NCBI GenBank assembly: GCA_046727735.1
Contig: JBKPDF010000002.1
Location: forward strand, 1 to 64,000
From: AP-16 sp046727735
GTDB taxonomy: Bacteria; Pseudomonadota; Alphaproteobacteria; Rhizobiales; Xanthobacteraceae
Reading direction: 5' to 3'
Length of the DNA: 64,000 nt
Position numbers and translations under genes: made by a program. Under the pieces are notes generated by a model that made no database searches, was not told where the DNA came from, and was given only the letters and a program-made list of their open reading frames with translations. Positions 17,290 through 25,841 of this stretch are shown here, one piece after another; within the stretch, counting starts at the first letter, position 1, and every line of letters begins with the position of its first letter.

Positions 17290-17513
17290 GTGCGGGACGA
17301 GCGGAGATTTCGAAATACTTCCTCTGCGGGGATTCGGCTCGGATCGAGCTTGGCAAGCCGCCGCCGCACTTCAGCGGCTTGCTCATCCGTGAGGCGCAAC
17401 CCGCTCTGGGCCTGCATCTCCATGAGAGTTACGAGCTCGGCAACATCTGCCTGCCGTTCGGGTGGCCAAGTCAACACCCGGTCGAGAATTTCTTTGATCT
17501 GCTCTTTCGTCAT
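17286..17513 (-). CDS. Antitoxin of a RelE/ParE-type module (orphaned)
   Basis: 75 residues: MTKEQIKEILDRVLTWPPE, then VAELVTLMEMQAQSGLRLTDEQ and a C-terminal RRRLAKLDPSRIPAEEVFRN. The size, helical character and ATGA overlap with a toxin start directly downstream mark it as the antitoxin of a type II module. I do not assign it to a named antitoxin superfamily with certainty. The reading frame is intact although the toxin is broken, so it may persist as an anti-addiction gene or simply be in early decay. It lies between the aminopeptidase and ligA. Confidence 0.75.
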   Translation of the reverse strand: MTKEQIKEILDRVLTWPPERQADVAELVTLMEMQAQSGLRLTDEQAAEVRRRLAKLDPSRIPAEEVFRNLRSSRT

Positions 17514-17561
17514 GGAACCAGCCTAGCACGTTGGCCTCGCACGAAAACAGATAGCTGCCGC

Positions 17562-19676
17562 TCACCTCTCCCCCACCAGCTTCAGCCAGTCGTCCTCGCT
17601 CAGCACGGTGACGCCGAGCTCCTTCGCGGTCGCGAGCTTCGAGCCGGCGCCCGGGCCGGCGACCACGTAGTCGGTCTTCTTCGAGACCGAGCCCGCAGCC
17701 TTGGCGCCGAGCCGCTCGGCCATGGCTTTCGCCTCCTCGCGGGTCATCTTTTCGAGCGCGCCGGTGAACACCACGGTCTTGCCGGCTACCGGGGAATGCC
17801 GCGCCGGGCGCTCGGCGTCGAGGATTCGCACTTCGCGGGTCAGGCGCTCGACGATGCTCCGGTTGTGCTCCTCGCCGAAATAGGATTGCAGGCCTTGGAT
17901 GACGGTGTCGCCGATCTGATCGATCGCATCGAGCTCCTCACGCACGTTCGCATCGCCGGCGACGAGCTTCTCGCACGCCCGTAGCAGGGCATCCCAGGAA
18001 CCGTAGGCACGCGCGAGCAGGCGCGCCGTGGTTTCGCCGACGTGGCGGATGCCGAGCGCATAGAGAAAGCGCTCGAGCGCGATCTCGCGCCGGGATTCGA
18101 TCGCGCGAAACAGGTTGCCGACAGAGGTCGTGCCGTAGCCTTCCTGCTCTTCGAGCCGGATTTCCTTGTTGCGCTGCTCCAGCGTGAAAATGTCGGCGGG
18201 CTCGCGCACCCAGCCCTGCTCGTAAAAAAATTCGATCTGCTTCTCGCCGAGTCCGTCGATGTCGAAGGCGCGGCGGGAAACGAAATGCTTGAGATGTTCG
18301 ATGCGCTGATACGGGCAGGCGAACTCACCGCTGCAGCGCGACACCGCGCCCGCCTCCCCGGTCGCGGTCTCGTCGCGCACCACCGGCGTGTGCAGATGGC
18401 ACGGGCAGGTCTTCGGAAACCGGTATGGTTTGGTTTGTTTCGGCCGTTTTTCCAGCACGACTTCCAGCACCTGCGGGATCACGTCGCCGGCGCGCTGGAT
18501 TCGCACCGTGTCGCCGATGCGCACGTCCCTGCGGGCAATCTCGTCCTCGTTGTGCAGCGTCGCGTTCTGCACGACGACGCCGCCGACCGTCACCGGCTCG
18601 AGCTTGGCGACCGGCGTGAGCGCGCCGGTGCGGCCGACCTGGATCTCGATCCCGCGGATAATCGTGGTCGCTTTCTCGGCCGGGAACTTGTGGGCGATCG
18701 CCCAGCGCGGGGTGCGCGACACGAACCCGAGCCGCTGCTGCCAGTCGATGCGATCGAGCTTGTAGACGACGCCGTCGATGTCGTAATCGAGCGTGGCGCG
18801 TTGCGCCTCGATGTCGCGATGGAACGCGAGCAAGTCCTCGACCGCGCGGCAGACCTTCATCAGCGGATTGGTCGGAAACCCGCAGGCGGCGAACCATTTC
18901 AGCATGCCGGACTGGGTATCGGCCGGCATCGCGCTCATCTCGCCCCAGCTATAGGCGAAGAAGCCGAGCGGCCGCGACGCGGTGACCGTCGGATCGAGCT
19001 GGCGCAGCGAGCCCGCGGCGGAGTTGCGCGGATTGGCGAAGATCTGGCGACCGACCGCGGCTTGACGCTGATTGAGCTTCAGGAACGCGGATTTGGTCAT
19101 ATAGACTTCGCCGCGCACCTCGCAGATCCCGGGCACGCCTTTGCCACGCAATTGCTGCGGCACGTCCTCGAGCGTCCTGACATTCGCGGTGACCTCCTCG
19201 CCGATCGCGCCGTCGCCCCGCGTCGCCGCATGCACGAGCTTGCCGCTCTCGTAGCGCAACGAGCAGGACAGGCCGTCGATCTTCGGCTCTGCCGTGAACA
19301 CCAGCTTCTCGTCCGCTGGCAGTTTGAGGAAACGGCGGATGCGTTCAACGAAATCGATGACATCCGCGTCCGAAAAAGCGTTGCCGAGGGAGAGCATCGG
19401 CACCGCATGCTTGATCTTTACAAACTTTTCCGCCGGCTTGGCACCGACCCTGCGCGATGCGGAATCCTCACGGATGAGCGCCGGAAACCGCGCCTCGATC
19501 GCCTCGTTGCGCGCCCGCAGCGCGTCGTATTCGGCATCGCTGATGCTCGGCGCGTCCTCCTGGTAATAGCGCCGGTCGTGCGCGGCGATCTCCGCGGTAA
19601 GCCGCGCGAGCTCGGCCTGGGCCTGCGTCTCGCTCAGCTCGGAAACGGCAATTTCGGCGTTGTCGCGCTTGCTCAT
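17562..19676 (-). CDS. ligA: NAD-dependent DNA ligase
   Basis: 704 residues. The adenylation domain has the nucleotide-binding Lys132 in AEPKIDGLS, and the N-terminal Ia domain has YYQEDAPSISDAEYDALR. An OB-fold follows, then a zinc-binding segment CPCHLH...RCSGEFACPYQR, a helix-hairpin-helix region (RHVGETTARLLARAYGSW) and a C-terminal BRCT domain (HSPVAGKTVVFTGALEKMTR, VSKKTDYVVAGPGAGSKL). It seals nicks during replication and repair using NAD+. It is the last gene of the dcw-to-ligA run on the minus strand, separated from recN by a palindromic repeat. Confidence 0.97.
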   Translation of the reverse strand: MSKRDNAEIAVSELSETQAQAELARLTAEIAAHDRRYYQEDAPSISDAEYDALRARNEAIEARFPALIREDSASRRVGAKPAEKFVKIKHAVPMLSLGNAFSDADVIDFVERIRRFLKLPADEKLVFTAEPKIDGLSCSLRYESGKLVHAATRGDGAIGEEVTANVRTLEDVPQQLRGKGVPGICEVRGEVYMTKSAFLKLNQRQAAVGRQIFANPRNSAAGSLRQLDPTVTASRPLGFFAYSWGEMSAMPADTQSGMLKWFAACGFPTNPLMKVCRAVEDLLAFHRDIEAQRATLDYDIDGVVYKLDRIDWQQRLGFVSRTPRWAIAHKFPAEKATTIIRGIEIQVGRTGALTPVAKLEPVTVGGVVVQNATLHNEDEIARRDVRIGDTVRIQRAGDVIPQVLEVVLEKRPKQTKPYRFPKTCPCHLHTPVVRDETATGEAGAVSRCSGEFACPYQRIEHLKHFVSRRAFDIDGLGEKQIEFFYEQGWVREPADIFTLEQRNKEIRLEEQEGYGTTSVGNLFRAIESRREIALERFLYALGIRHVGETTARLLARAYGSWDALLRACEKLVAGDANVREELDAIDQIGDTVIQGLQSYFGEEHNRSIVERLTREVRILDAERPARHSPVAGKTVVFTGALEKMTREEAKAMAERLGAKAAGSVSKKTDYVVAGPGAGSKLATAKELGVTVLSEDDWLKLVGER

Positions 19677-19708
19677 TCAAACTCAACACTTGCGAGCGCG
19701 GTCCTGTG

Positions 19709-19865
19709 TTGACAAGGGGGTGCCGCACGGCCTCCCGCTCCCCGACGACGGGGAAGAGGGTCGGGGTGAGGGGGAGACGATGGTTGTGTTATGGACGATC
19801 GAAACCCCTCACCCGGCGGCGTTCGGCCGCCGACCTCTCCTCAACAACGGGGGGAGGTGAAGCGG
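19709..19865. repeat. Composite palindromic repeat (intergenic copy B)
   Basis: The 220 bases between ligA and recN contain a repeat of the same type as copies elsewhere. Paired arms include CCTCCCGCTCCCCGAC / GTCGGGG-like segments, a CGGCGGC-GTTCG-GCCGCCG hairpin near 19817-19835, and CTCACCC / GGGTGAG-like edges. Nothing coding is supported here. Position between two genes of one operon suggests it is tolerated as a transcribed hairpin. Confidence 0.65.
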
Positions 19866-19897
19866 GCGCCGACGCCGCGGCAAGAACCTCTCGGGCG

Positions 19898-21595
19898 TCA
19901 ACTCACGGCACCGCTGCGCGGGCGCAGGGAAGCCGGGCGGATCAGGCGTTCGGCCGCCGCGCGGGCCTCTTCGGTGATCTCGGAGCCGGCCAGCATGCGG
20001 GCGATCTCCTCACGCCGGTGAGCGGCGGTAACCTCCGCGATCCTGGTCGCGACCCGTTTGCCGCGGTCGAGCGCCTGCTTGGTGATCAGATAGTGACGCT
20101 CCGCGCGCGCGGCGACCTGCGGGGCATGGGTCACCGCGATGACCTGCACGCGCTCGGCGAGCCGCGCGAGGCGCGCGCCGATCGCATCGGCGACCGCGCC
20201 ACCCGCGCCGGTATCGATCTCGTCGAACACCAGCGTGGGCGCCGAGCCCCGGTCCGCCAGGACCACTTTCAACGCCAACAGGAAGCGCGCCAGCTCGCCG
20301 CCGGAAGCGACCTTCATCAGCGGTCCCGGCCGCGTGCCCGGATTGGTCTGCACCCAGAACTCCACGCGATCGATGCCGTCGGCACCCGGATTCGCCGGAT
20401 CGGTCGCGATCTCGGTGAGGAACCGCGCGCGCTCGAGCCGCAGCGGCTTGAGCTCGGCGTTGACCGCGCGCTCGAGCGCAGCCGCCGAGCGCCGGCGTGC
20501 GGCGGACAACCCCTCCGCAGCTTCGCGGTAGCTTGCTTCGGCATCCTGCGCCGCGCGTTCGAGGCCGGCCAGCGCCTCGGCGCCCGCGTCGAGTACGGCA
20601 AGATCGGCCGCGTAGCGCTCCGCCAAGCTGCCGAGCTCATCGACCGCGACATTGTACTTGCGGCTAGCGGCGCGCAGCGCGAACAGCCGCTCCTCGATGC
20701 GCTCGATCTCGCGCGGGTCGAACCGGGCGGTGTGGATCGCATGCTCGATATGGGCTCTCGCATCCTCCAGCGCGATCAGCGCCTCACCGAGCGACTTGGC
20801 GGCCGGCGCGAGCAGGGCTGGCGCGTGGGGCGCGCGCTTCTCGAGCCGGCGCACCGCCGCTGCCAAACTGGGCAGGGGCGAGCCGGAGCCGGCCAGCAGC
20901 TCGTGCGCATCGTGCAAATCGCCGGCGACCTTCTCGGCCTGCATCATGGCGGCGCGGCGCTCGGCGAGGCTTGCCTCCTCGCCCGGTTGCGGCGCGAGCT
21001 TGCGCAATTCGTCGACCGCGTGCCGCAAGAATTCGGCCTCGCGCCTGGTTTCCTCGACCCGCGCCCGATGGGCTGCAAGTCCATCGGCCGCGCTTCGCCA
21101 TACCCGCCAAGTTGCGGCCGCAGCCTCAGCCTCAGCTTCGAGCCGTCCATAGGCATCGAGCAGCTTGCGGTGTGTGCTCGCATCGACCAGCGCCCGTTCG
21201 TCGTGCTGGCCGTGAATTTCGACGAGCGAGGCGCCGAGGCTCTTGAGCACGACCACGCTGACCGGTTGATCGTTGACGAAGCCGCGGGTGCGGCCATCGG
21301 CGAGTTGGACGCGCCGCAACAGCAGCGGATCCTCGTCGGCAATGCCGTTCTCGGCGAGGATGTCGCGCGCCGGATGCGCGCGGTCGAGTTCGAATGCGGC
21401 GGTGATCTGTCCCTGCTCGGCCCCGTGCCGTACCAGGGCGGCATCGCCGCGCGCACCGAGCGCCAGCGCGAACGCATCGAGCAGGATCGACTTGCCGGCC
21501 CCGGTCTCGCCGGTGAGCACCGCCAGTCCCGAACCGACCTCGATGTCGAGACGCTCGATCAGGACGATGTCGCGGATCGAGAGTCGAATGAGCAT
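19898..21595 (-). CDS. recN: DNA repair protein RecN
   Basis: A 565-residue SMC-like ATPase. The N-terminus has MLIRLSIRDIVLIERLDIEV and Walker A LTGETGAGKSILLDAF (about residues 26-41). The middle is a long Ala/Glu/Arg-rich coiled-coil region. The C-terminus has the signature FLLALKVVLADRG, Walker B PTLVFDEIDTGAGGAVADAIG and the His-switch VIAVTHAPQVAARA. RecN is recruited to double-strand breaks and assists recombinational repair. It follows bamD by six bases and is probably in one transcript with it. Confidence 0.96.
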   Translation of the reverse strand: MLIRLSIRDIVLIERLDIEVGSGLAVLTGETGAGKSILLDAFALALGARGDAALVRHGAEQGQITAAFELDRAHPARDILAENGIADEDPLLLRRVQLADGRTRGFVNDQPVSVVVLKSLGASLVEIHGQHDERALVDASTHRKLLDAYGRLEAEAEAAAATWRVWRSAADGLAAHRARVEETRREAEFLRHAVDELRKLAPQPGEEASLAERRAAMMQAEKVAGDLHDAHELLAGSGSPLPSLAAAVRRLEKRAPHAPALLAPAAKSLGEALIALEDARAHIEHAIHTARFDPREIERIEERLFALRAASRKYNVAVDELGSLAERYAADLAVLDAGAEALAGLERAAQDAEASYREAAEGLSAARRRSAAALERAVNAELKPLRLERARFLTEIATDPANPGADGIDRVEFWVQTNPGTRPGPLMKVASGGELARFLLALKVVLADRGSAPTLVFDEIDTGAGGAVADAIGARLARLAERVQVIAVTHAPQVAARAERHYLITKQALDRGKRVATRIAEVTAAHRREEIARMLAGSEITEEARAAAERLIRPASLRPRSGAVS

Positions 21596-21601
21596 GAAAT
21601 C

Positions 21602-22465
21602 TCAGCCGAGTCCCAGCTTCTGGAAGGCTTTGCTGATCCAGGAGCCTTCGGTCTCGCGCGGTTCGAGCCCGCCGGATTTCACCAGCCGATATGCGTCCTT
21701 GTACCAGGGACTATCGGGAAAATTGTGACCCAGCACCGCGGCGGCGGTCTGCGCCTCGTCCACGATGCCGAGCGCCATGTAGACTTCCGTGAGCCGCATC
21801 AGCGCTTCTTCGACGTGGCGCGTTCTTTGGTACTGCGTCACCACGACTTTGAAGCGATTGATCGCGCCCGTATAGTCACGCCGCTCCAAATAATAGCGGC
21901 CGATCGTCATTTCCTTGCCGGCGAGCTGATCCTTGGCGATGTCGATCTTGCGCTTGGCGCTGGCGGCATACTCCGAATTGGGAAATTTCCGCACGACGTC
22001 GTCGAGTGCGGCGAGCGCCCGCTCGGTGCCGAGCTGATCGCGGGTGATATCGGGGATCTGCTCGAAATACGAGGATCCGATCAGATATTGCGCGTAGGCC
22101 GCGTCCGCGCTTCCGGGGTGCAGCGTCACGTAGCGCTTCGCCGAAGTGATGGCCTCGTCGAATTGCTTGCTTTCATAATAGGCGTAGGCGGACATGATCA
22201 GCGACTTGCGCGCCCATTCCGAATACGGATGCTGGCGGTCGACTTCCTCGAATTTCTTGGCGGCGCCCTTGTAGTCCTTCTTGTTGTTGAGGAGGTAAAG
22301 GCCCTCGTTGTAGAGCCGGTCGGGCGGATCGTCCGAAAGCGGCAGATCCTTGTCGCCGAACCAAGCGCATGCGGAAAGCAGCGCAGAGGCAAGCACGAGC
22401 ATCAGGGGGTGGATCCGCGATCCCCGCCCCCGCCTGAAGCCCGACGCCGGCAAACGGCCAACCAT
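21602..22465 (-). CDS. bamD: Outer-membrane assembly lipoprotein BamD
   Basis: 287 residues. An N-terminal signal with lipobox LVLASALLSAC (Cys at about residue 33) is followed by TPR repeats: RLYNEGLYLLNNKKDYKGA, YYESKQFDEAITSAKRYV, YYLERRDYTGAINRFKVVV and a C-terminal unit ending AYRLVKSGG. BamD is the essential TPR subunit of the Bam complex that folds outer-membrane proteins. The annotated start adds an Arg-rich stretch before the signal; an internal Met (HPLMLVLASALL) would give a more usual signal peptide. It sits between lpxC and recN as is usual in this order. Confidence 0.94.
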   Translation of the reverse strand: MVGRLPASGFRRGRGSRIHPLMLVLASALLSACAWFGDKDLPLSDDPPDRLYNEGLYLLNNKKDYKGAAKKFEEVDRQHPYSEWARKSLIMSAYAYYESKQFDEAITSAKRYVTLHPGSADAAYAQYLIGSSYFEQIPDITRDQLGTERALAALDDVVRKFPNSEYAASAKRKIDIAKDQLAGKEMTIGRYYLERRDYTGAINRFKVVVTQYQRTRHVEEALMRLTEVYMALGIVDEAQTAAAVLGHNFPDSPWYKDAYRLVKSGGLEPRETEGSWISKAFQKLGLG

Positions 22466-22597
22466 GATGGCGTGAAGTCCGTCCCCCGCGGTCCGTTCGA
22501 TCCCGTCGTCCGGATTGCGCCCATTAACCCGAAAAGGCTCGGTCGGCCATGGGATTATGCGGACATTCGGCCGGGAATATGGCGCCCGGAACCGGGC

Positions 22598-23542
22598 TCA
22601 GGACAAATCCGGGCCGTAGGCGGGCGCCAGGATGCCGGCCGGCAGCTCGGCATGGCCGCGGGAGCGCGGCTTTCCCTCTTCCACGATCGTCCAGGCGGTG
22701 GGATCGGCGATCAGCGCGGTGAGCACCGCGTGGTTGAGTTTGTGGCCGCCGCGGACCGAGCGGTACGCGCCGAGGATCGGAGCTCCGGCAAGCGCGAGAT
22801 CGCCGATCGCATCGAGCGCCTTGTGGCGCACGAATTCATCGGGGAAGCGCAACCCTTCCGGATTGAGCACCCGATCCTCGCTCACCACCAACGTGTTCTC
22901 CAACGAGGCGCCGAGCGCGTAGCCCGCACCCCACAATTTGCCGACGTCACGCAGGAAGCCGAAGGTGCGCGCGCGCGCGATCTCGCGCCGGAACGTCGCG
23001 GGGCCGACCTCGATCGCGAGCGCTTGGCGGCCGATCAGCGGATGATCGAACTCGATCTCGACCTCGACGCGGAAGCCGCGATCGTAGGGTTGCAGCTCGC
23101 CGTAGGCGTCGCCCTTGGCGATGCGGATCGGCTTGAGCACCTTGGTGTAGCGGCGCGGCGCCGGCAAGCTCACGATCCCCGCTTCGTCGATCGCCTGCAC
23201 GAAGGGCGCAGCGCTGCCGTCCATGATCGGCGCTTCCGGGCCGTCGAGCTCGACGACGGCATTGTCGACGCCGAGCCCGCACAGCGCCGCCATGATGTGC
23301 TCGATCGTGGAGACGCCGGGACCCGAAGCGTCGCCGAGGACGGTCGCAAGCTCCGTCGCGGTGACCGAACGGGCATTGGCGCGAATCTCGCGCTGACGCT
23401 TCCCATTGACGCAGCGGATGAACACGACGCCGCTGCCGGCATCGGCCGGATGCAAGGTGAGCGTGACGGGAAGCCCAGAGTGGACGCCGATTCCGGAAAC
23501 TGCGGCTTGGCTGCGCAGCGTGGTCTGCTTGCCCGCTTTCAT
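22598..23542 (-). CDS. lpxC: UDP-3-O-acyl-N-acetylglucosamine deacetylase
   Basis: 314 residues. LpxC catalyses the committed deacetylation of lipid A synthesis using zinc. Zinc and catalytic motifs are visible: TIEHIMAALCGLGVDNAVVE (first His), RHKALDAIGDLALAG (His and Asp), and the hydrophobic-tunnel and nucleophile regions around PIMDGSAAPFVQAIDE. The C-terminal GGHKLNHAVLTALIAD is also typical. It lies downstream of ftsZ after a 513-base non-coding gap that presumably carries its own promoter. Confidence 0.96.
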   Translation of the reverse strand: MKAGKQTTLRSQAAVSGIGVHSGLPVTLTLHPADAGSGVVFIRCVNGKRQREIRANARSVTATELATVLGDASGPGVSTIEHIMAALCGLGVDNAVVELDGPEAPIMDGSAAPFVQAIDEAGIVSLPAPRRYTKVLKPIRIAKGDAYGELQPYDRGFRVEVEIEFDHPLIGRQALAIEVGPATFRREIARARTFGFLRDVGKLWGAGYALGASLENTLVVSEDRVLNPEGLRFPDEFVRHKALDAIGDLALAGAPILGAYRSVRGGHKLNHAVLTALIADPTAWTIVEEGKPRSRGHAELPAGILAPAYGPDLS

Positions 23543-24055
23543 GCCTCGTTCTGCCCCTTCACCGCATTGCGGCTCTGACGAGCGCGCGCAACGGCGACCC
23601 CCGATGGGCTTCTTGCTTGCTGTCGATGGCCTGGACTTCTACTTTGCGGGTCGTTGCCGCCCGCGGTCCCCCGACGCACTAAGCCCCTGTGGCGGGCAGA
23701 TTAACCACGCGTCGGGTCAAGTCCAATTCACGGTTTTTTACCGATTGTTACCTGTGGGGCTAACAACCGAATCGCAAACGGGAATTCGCCGAAAGCCTTG
23801 GCTCATTGGGAGATTCCCGAGATCATTGCGTTCTCCACGGGACGGGCCGCAATCGCGCGAATCACTTTTCGCTGCAAACCGAGCGCGCGCGCTGCCGACC
23901 GGTTATGGGCCAAAACAGAAGGCCCACACGCGGAGGCCGGTTTCGTCGAACATTGGCGTGTGGCGGGAGCCTGCGCGCCCGGCTACAGGCGACACACGAC
24001 CCCTCCCGGAACCAACGCGGGTTTCCTGGGCACCCCGACCGAACTTCCCCTTCGA
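23543..24055. promoter_or_regulatory. Non-coding gap between ftsZ and lpxC with three GANTC sites
   Basis: No gene is supported in these 513 bases. The sequence is less GC-rich around 23700-23790 (a TTTTTT run and TTAACC), as expected of a promoter for lpxC on the minus strand. Three GANTC motifs, the recognition sequence of the alphaproteobacterial CcrM methylase, occur at 23769, 23812 and 23859, spaced 43 and 47 bases. A short hairpin TGGGCC-AAAACAGAA-GGCCCA (about 23907-23927) could lie in the ftsZ 3' region. Promoter assignment is inference. Confidence 0.45.
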
Positions 24056-25753
24056 TCAGTTCGCCTGCCGGCGCAGGAAGGCAGGGATCTCCAGGTGATC
24101 CTCGTCGAGCGAAGCATGCACCGGCGCCGGCCGACCATGCGGATCGAGCCCTTGGGGAGCCGGCCGCGGTGCGGGCGGACGCTTGGCGTACTCGGAGATC
24201 GGATCGTGCGGCTCCTCGCGGCGCGGCGGGGATGCCGGAGCGCGGGCAACGGCTTGCGGCTGCGGACGCGGCGCCGGGTTCGCTTGCTGCGGCAAGGGCT
24301 GCTCCTCTTCGCGCCGGCCGAGGCCGACGGCGGCCAAGCGCTGCAACAGCGAGCTGCGGCGTTTCTCCGGGTGGGCTTCCGGCATTTCGCCGCGCTTGGC
24401 GCGAAGTTCGTTCTGCGCCGGGAGCGGCAGGTCCTCGATCCGCGGCATGCGAGGACGATTGGGGACACGCTCCGGCTGCGGCGGGATGAAATGTTGTTGC
24501 GCGGCGGATTCCTGCTTGGCCGAGCGCGACTGCTCGTCCATCCCATCGAGGACCAGCGGCGGTTTCGGCGCGATCGGTCGGATCGTCACGTCTTCGATCC
24601 CGGTCACGGGCGGCAGGGTCGGGGCCAAGGCCTGCGCGGCGGTTCTTGCGGCCGGGGGCGCTGAAGTTTCGTCCACGGCCCGCGGCGGCTCGCGCTCGAC
24701 CCGCTCCGCGGATCGCAGAGGATTCGCACGCAGCTTTTGCGTCAATTCGGCGAGCCGCGAATCGATCGAGGACGCGGCATTGCCCACCGCCTGATCGATT
24801 CCGGTCGCGACCACCGACACGCGGATGATGCCGTCGAGCGCCTCGTCGAAAGTCGCGCCGACGATGATGTTGGCCTCCTGATCGACTTCCTCGCGGATGC
24901 GGGTTGCGGCCTCGTCCACCTCGTACAGCGTGAGATCCTTGCCGCCGGTGATCGAGATCAGCAGCCCGCGGGCGCCCTTCATCGAGGAATCGTCGATCAG
25001 CGGATTGGAGATGGCGGCTTCCGCCGCGGTGAGCGCCCGCTTCTCGCCGGACGCCTCGCCGGTTCCCATCATGGCCTTGCCCATTTCGCGCATGATGGCC
25101 CGCACGTCGGCGAAATCGAGATTGATCAGGCCTTCCTTGACCATCAGGTCGGTGATGCACGCGACGCCCGAATACAGCACCTGATCGGCCATCGCGAATG
25201 CATCGGCGAACGTGGTCTTTTCGTTCGCGACCCGGAACAGGTTCTGATTGGGAATGACCAGCAGCGTGTCGACCGCCTTTTGCAGCTCCTGGATGCCAGT
25301 GTCCGCGACCCGCATCCGCCGCTGCCCTTCGAACTGGAACGGCTTGGTCACGACCCCGACCGTGAGGATCCCGAGCTCGCGTGCGATGCGCGCGATCACC
25401 GGAGAGGCCCCCGTACCGGTGCCGCCGCCCATTCCGGCAGTGATGAACACCATGTGGGCACCGGCAAGATGATCGCGGATCTCGTCGACGACTTCCTCGG
25501 CGGCGGCGCGACCGACGTCGGGCTGCGAGCCGGCGCCGAGCCCCTCGGTCACCTGCACGCCCATCTGGATGATGCGCTCGGCCTTGGACATGGTCAGCGC
25601 CTGCGCGTCGGTGTTGGCGACGACGAAGTCGCAGCCGACGAGGCCCGCCGTGATCATGTTGTTGACCGCATTGCCGCCGGCGCCCCCGACGCCGAACACG
25701 GTGATCCGCGGCTTGAGCTCCCGGATATCCGGTACCTTCAGGTCGATCGTCAT
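24056..25753 (-). CDS. ftsZ: Cell division tubulin FtsZ (long-linker form)
   Basis: 565 residues. The GTPase core (about residues 14-320) shows FGVGGAGGNAVNNMI, the tubulin signature GGGTGTGASPVIA, and the T7-loop NLDFADVRAIM. Then comes an unusually long Pro/Gln/Arg-rich linker of about 200 residues and the conserved C-terminal peptide DHLEIPAFLRRQ that binds FtsA and other anchors. FtsZ polymerises into the division ring. Total length is typical of Hyphomicrobiales and much above the roughly 380 of E. coli. It follows ftsA by 88 bases. Confidence 0.97.
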   Translation of the reverse strand: MTIDLKVPDIRELKPRITVFGVGGAGGNAVNNMITAGLVGCDFVVANTDAQALTMSKAERIIQMGVQVTEGLGAGSQPDVGRAAAEEVVDEIRDHLAGAHMVFITAGMGGGTGTGASPVIARIARELGILTVGVVTKPFQFEGQRRMRVADTGIQELQKAVDTLLVIPNQNLFRVANEKTTFADAFAMADQVLYSGVACITDLMVKEGLINLDFADVRAIMREMGKAMMGTGEASGEKRALTAAEAAISNPLIDDSSMKGARGLLISITGGKDLTLYEVDEAATRIREEVDQEANIIVGATFDEALDGIIRVSVVATGIDQAVGNAASSIDSRLAELTQKLRANPLRSAERVEREPPRAVDETSAPPAARTAAQALAPTLPPVTGIEDVTIRPIAPKPPLVLDGMDEQSRSAKQESAAQQHFIPPQPERVPNRPRMPRIEDLPLPAQNELRAKRGEMPEAHPEKRRSSLLQRLAAVGLGRREEEQPLPQQANPAPRPQPQAVARAPASPPRREEPHDPISEYAKRPPAPRPAPQGLDPHGRPAPVHASLDEDHLEIPAFLRRQAN

Positions 25754-25841
25754 GGCTGCCTCTCCGGAGCGCTGGCGAGAATGCCGGCGCGTTGGGCCGG
25801 TCCGCCGCCGGCCGGCTCGGTCCTACGATGGTCAAAGCCCA

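Noticed and set aside
19706..23578. A 1290-codon open frame on the plus strand across recN, bamD and lpxC
   Set aside because: It is the antisense shadow of three well-conserved minus-strand genes in GC-rich DNA; its translation has no domain character.
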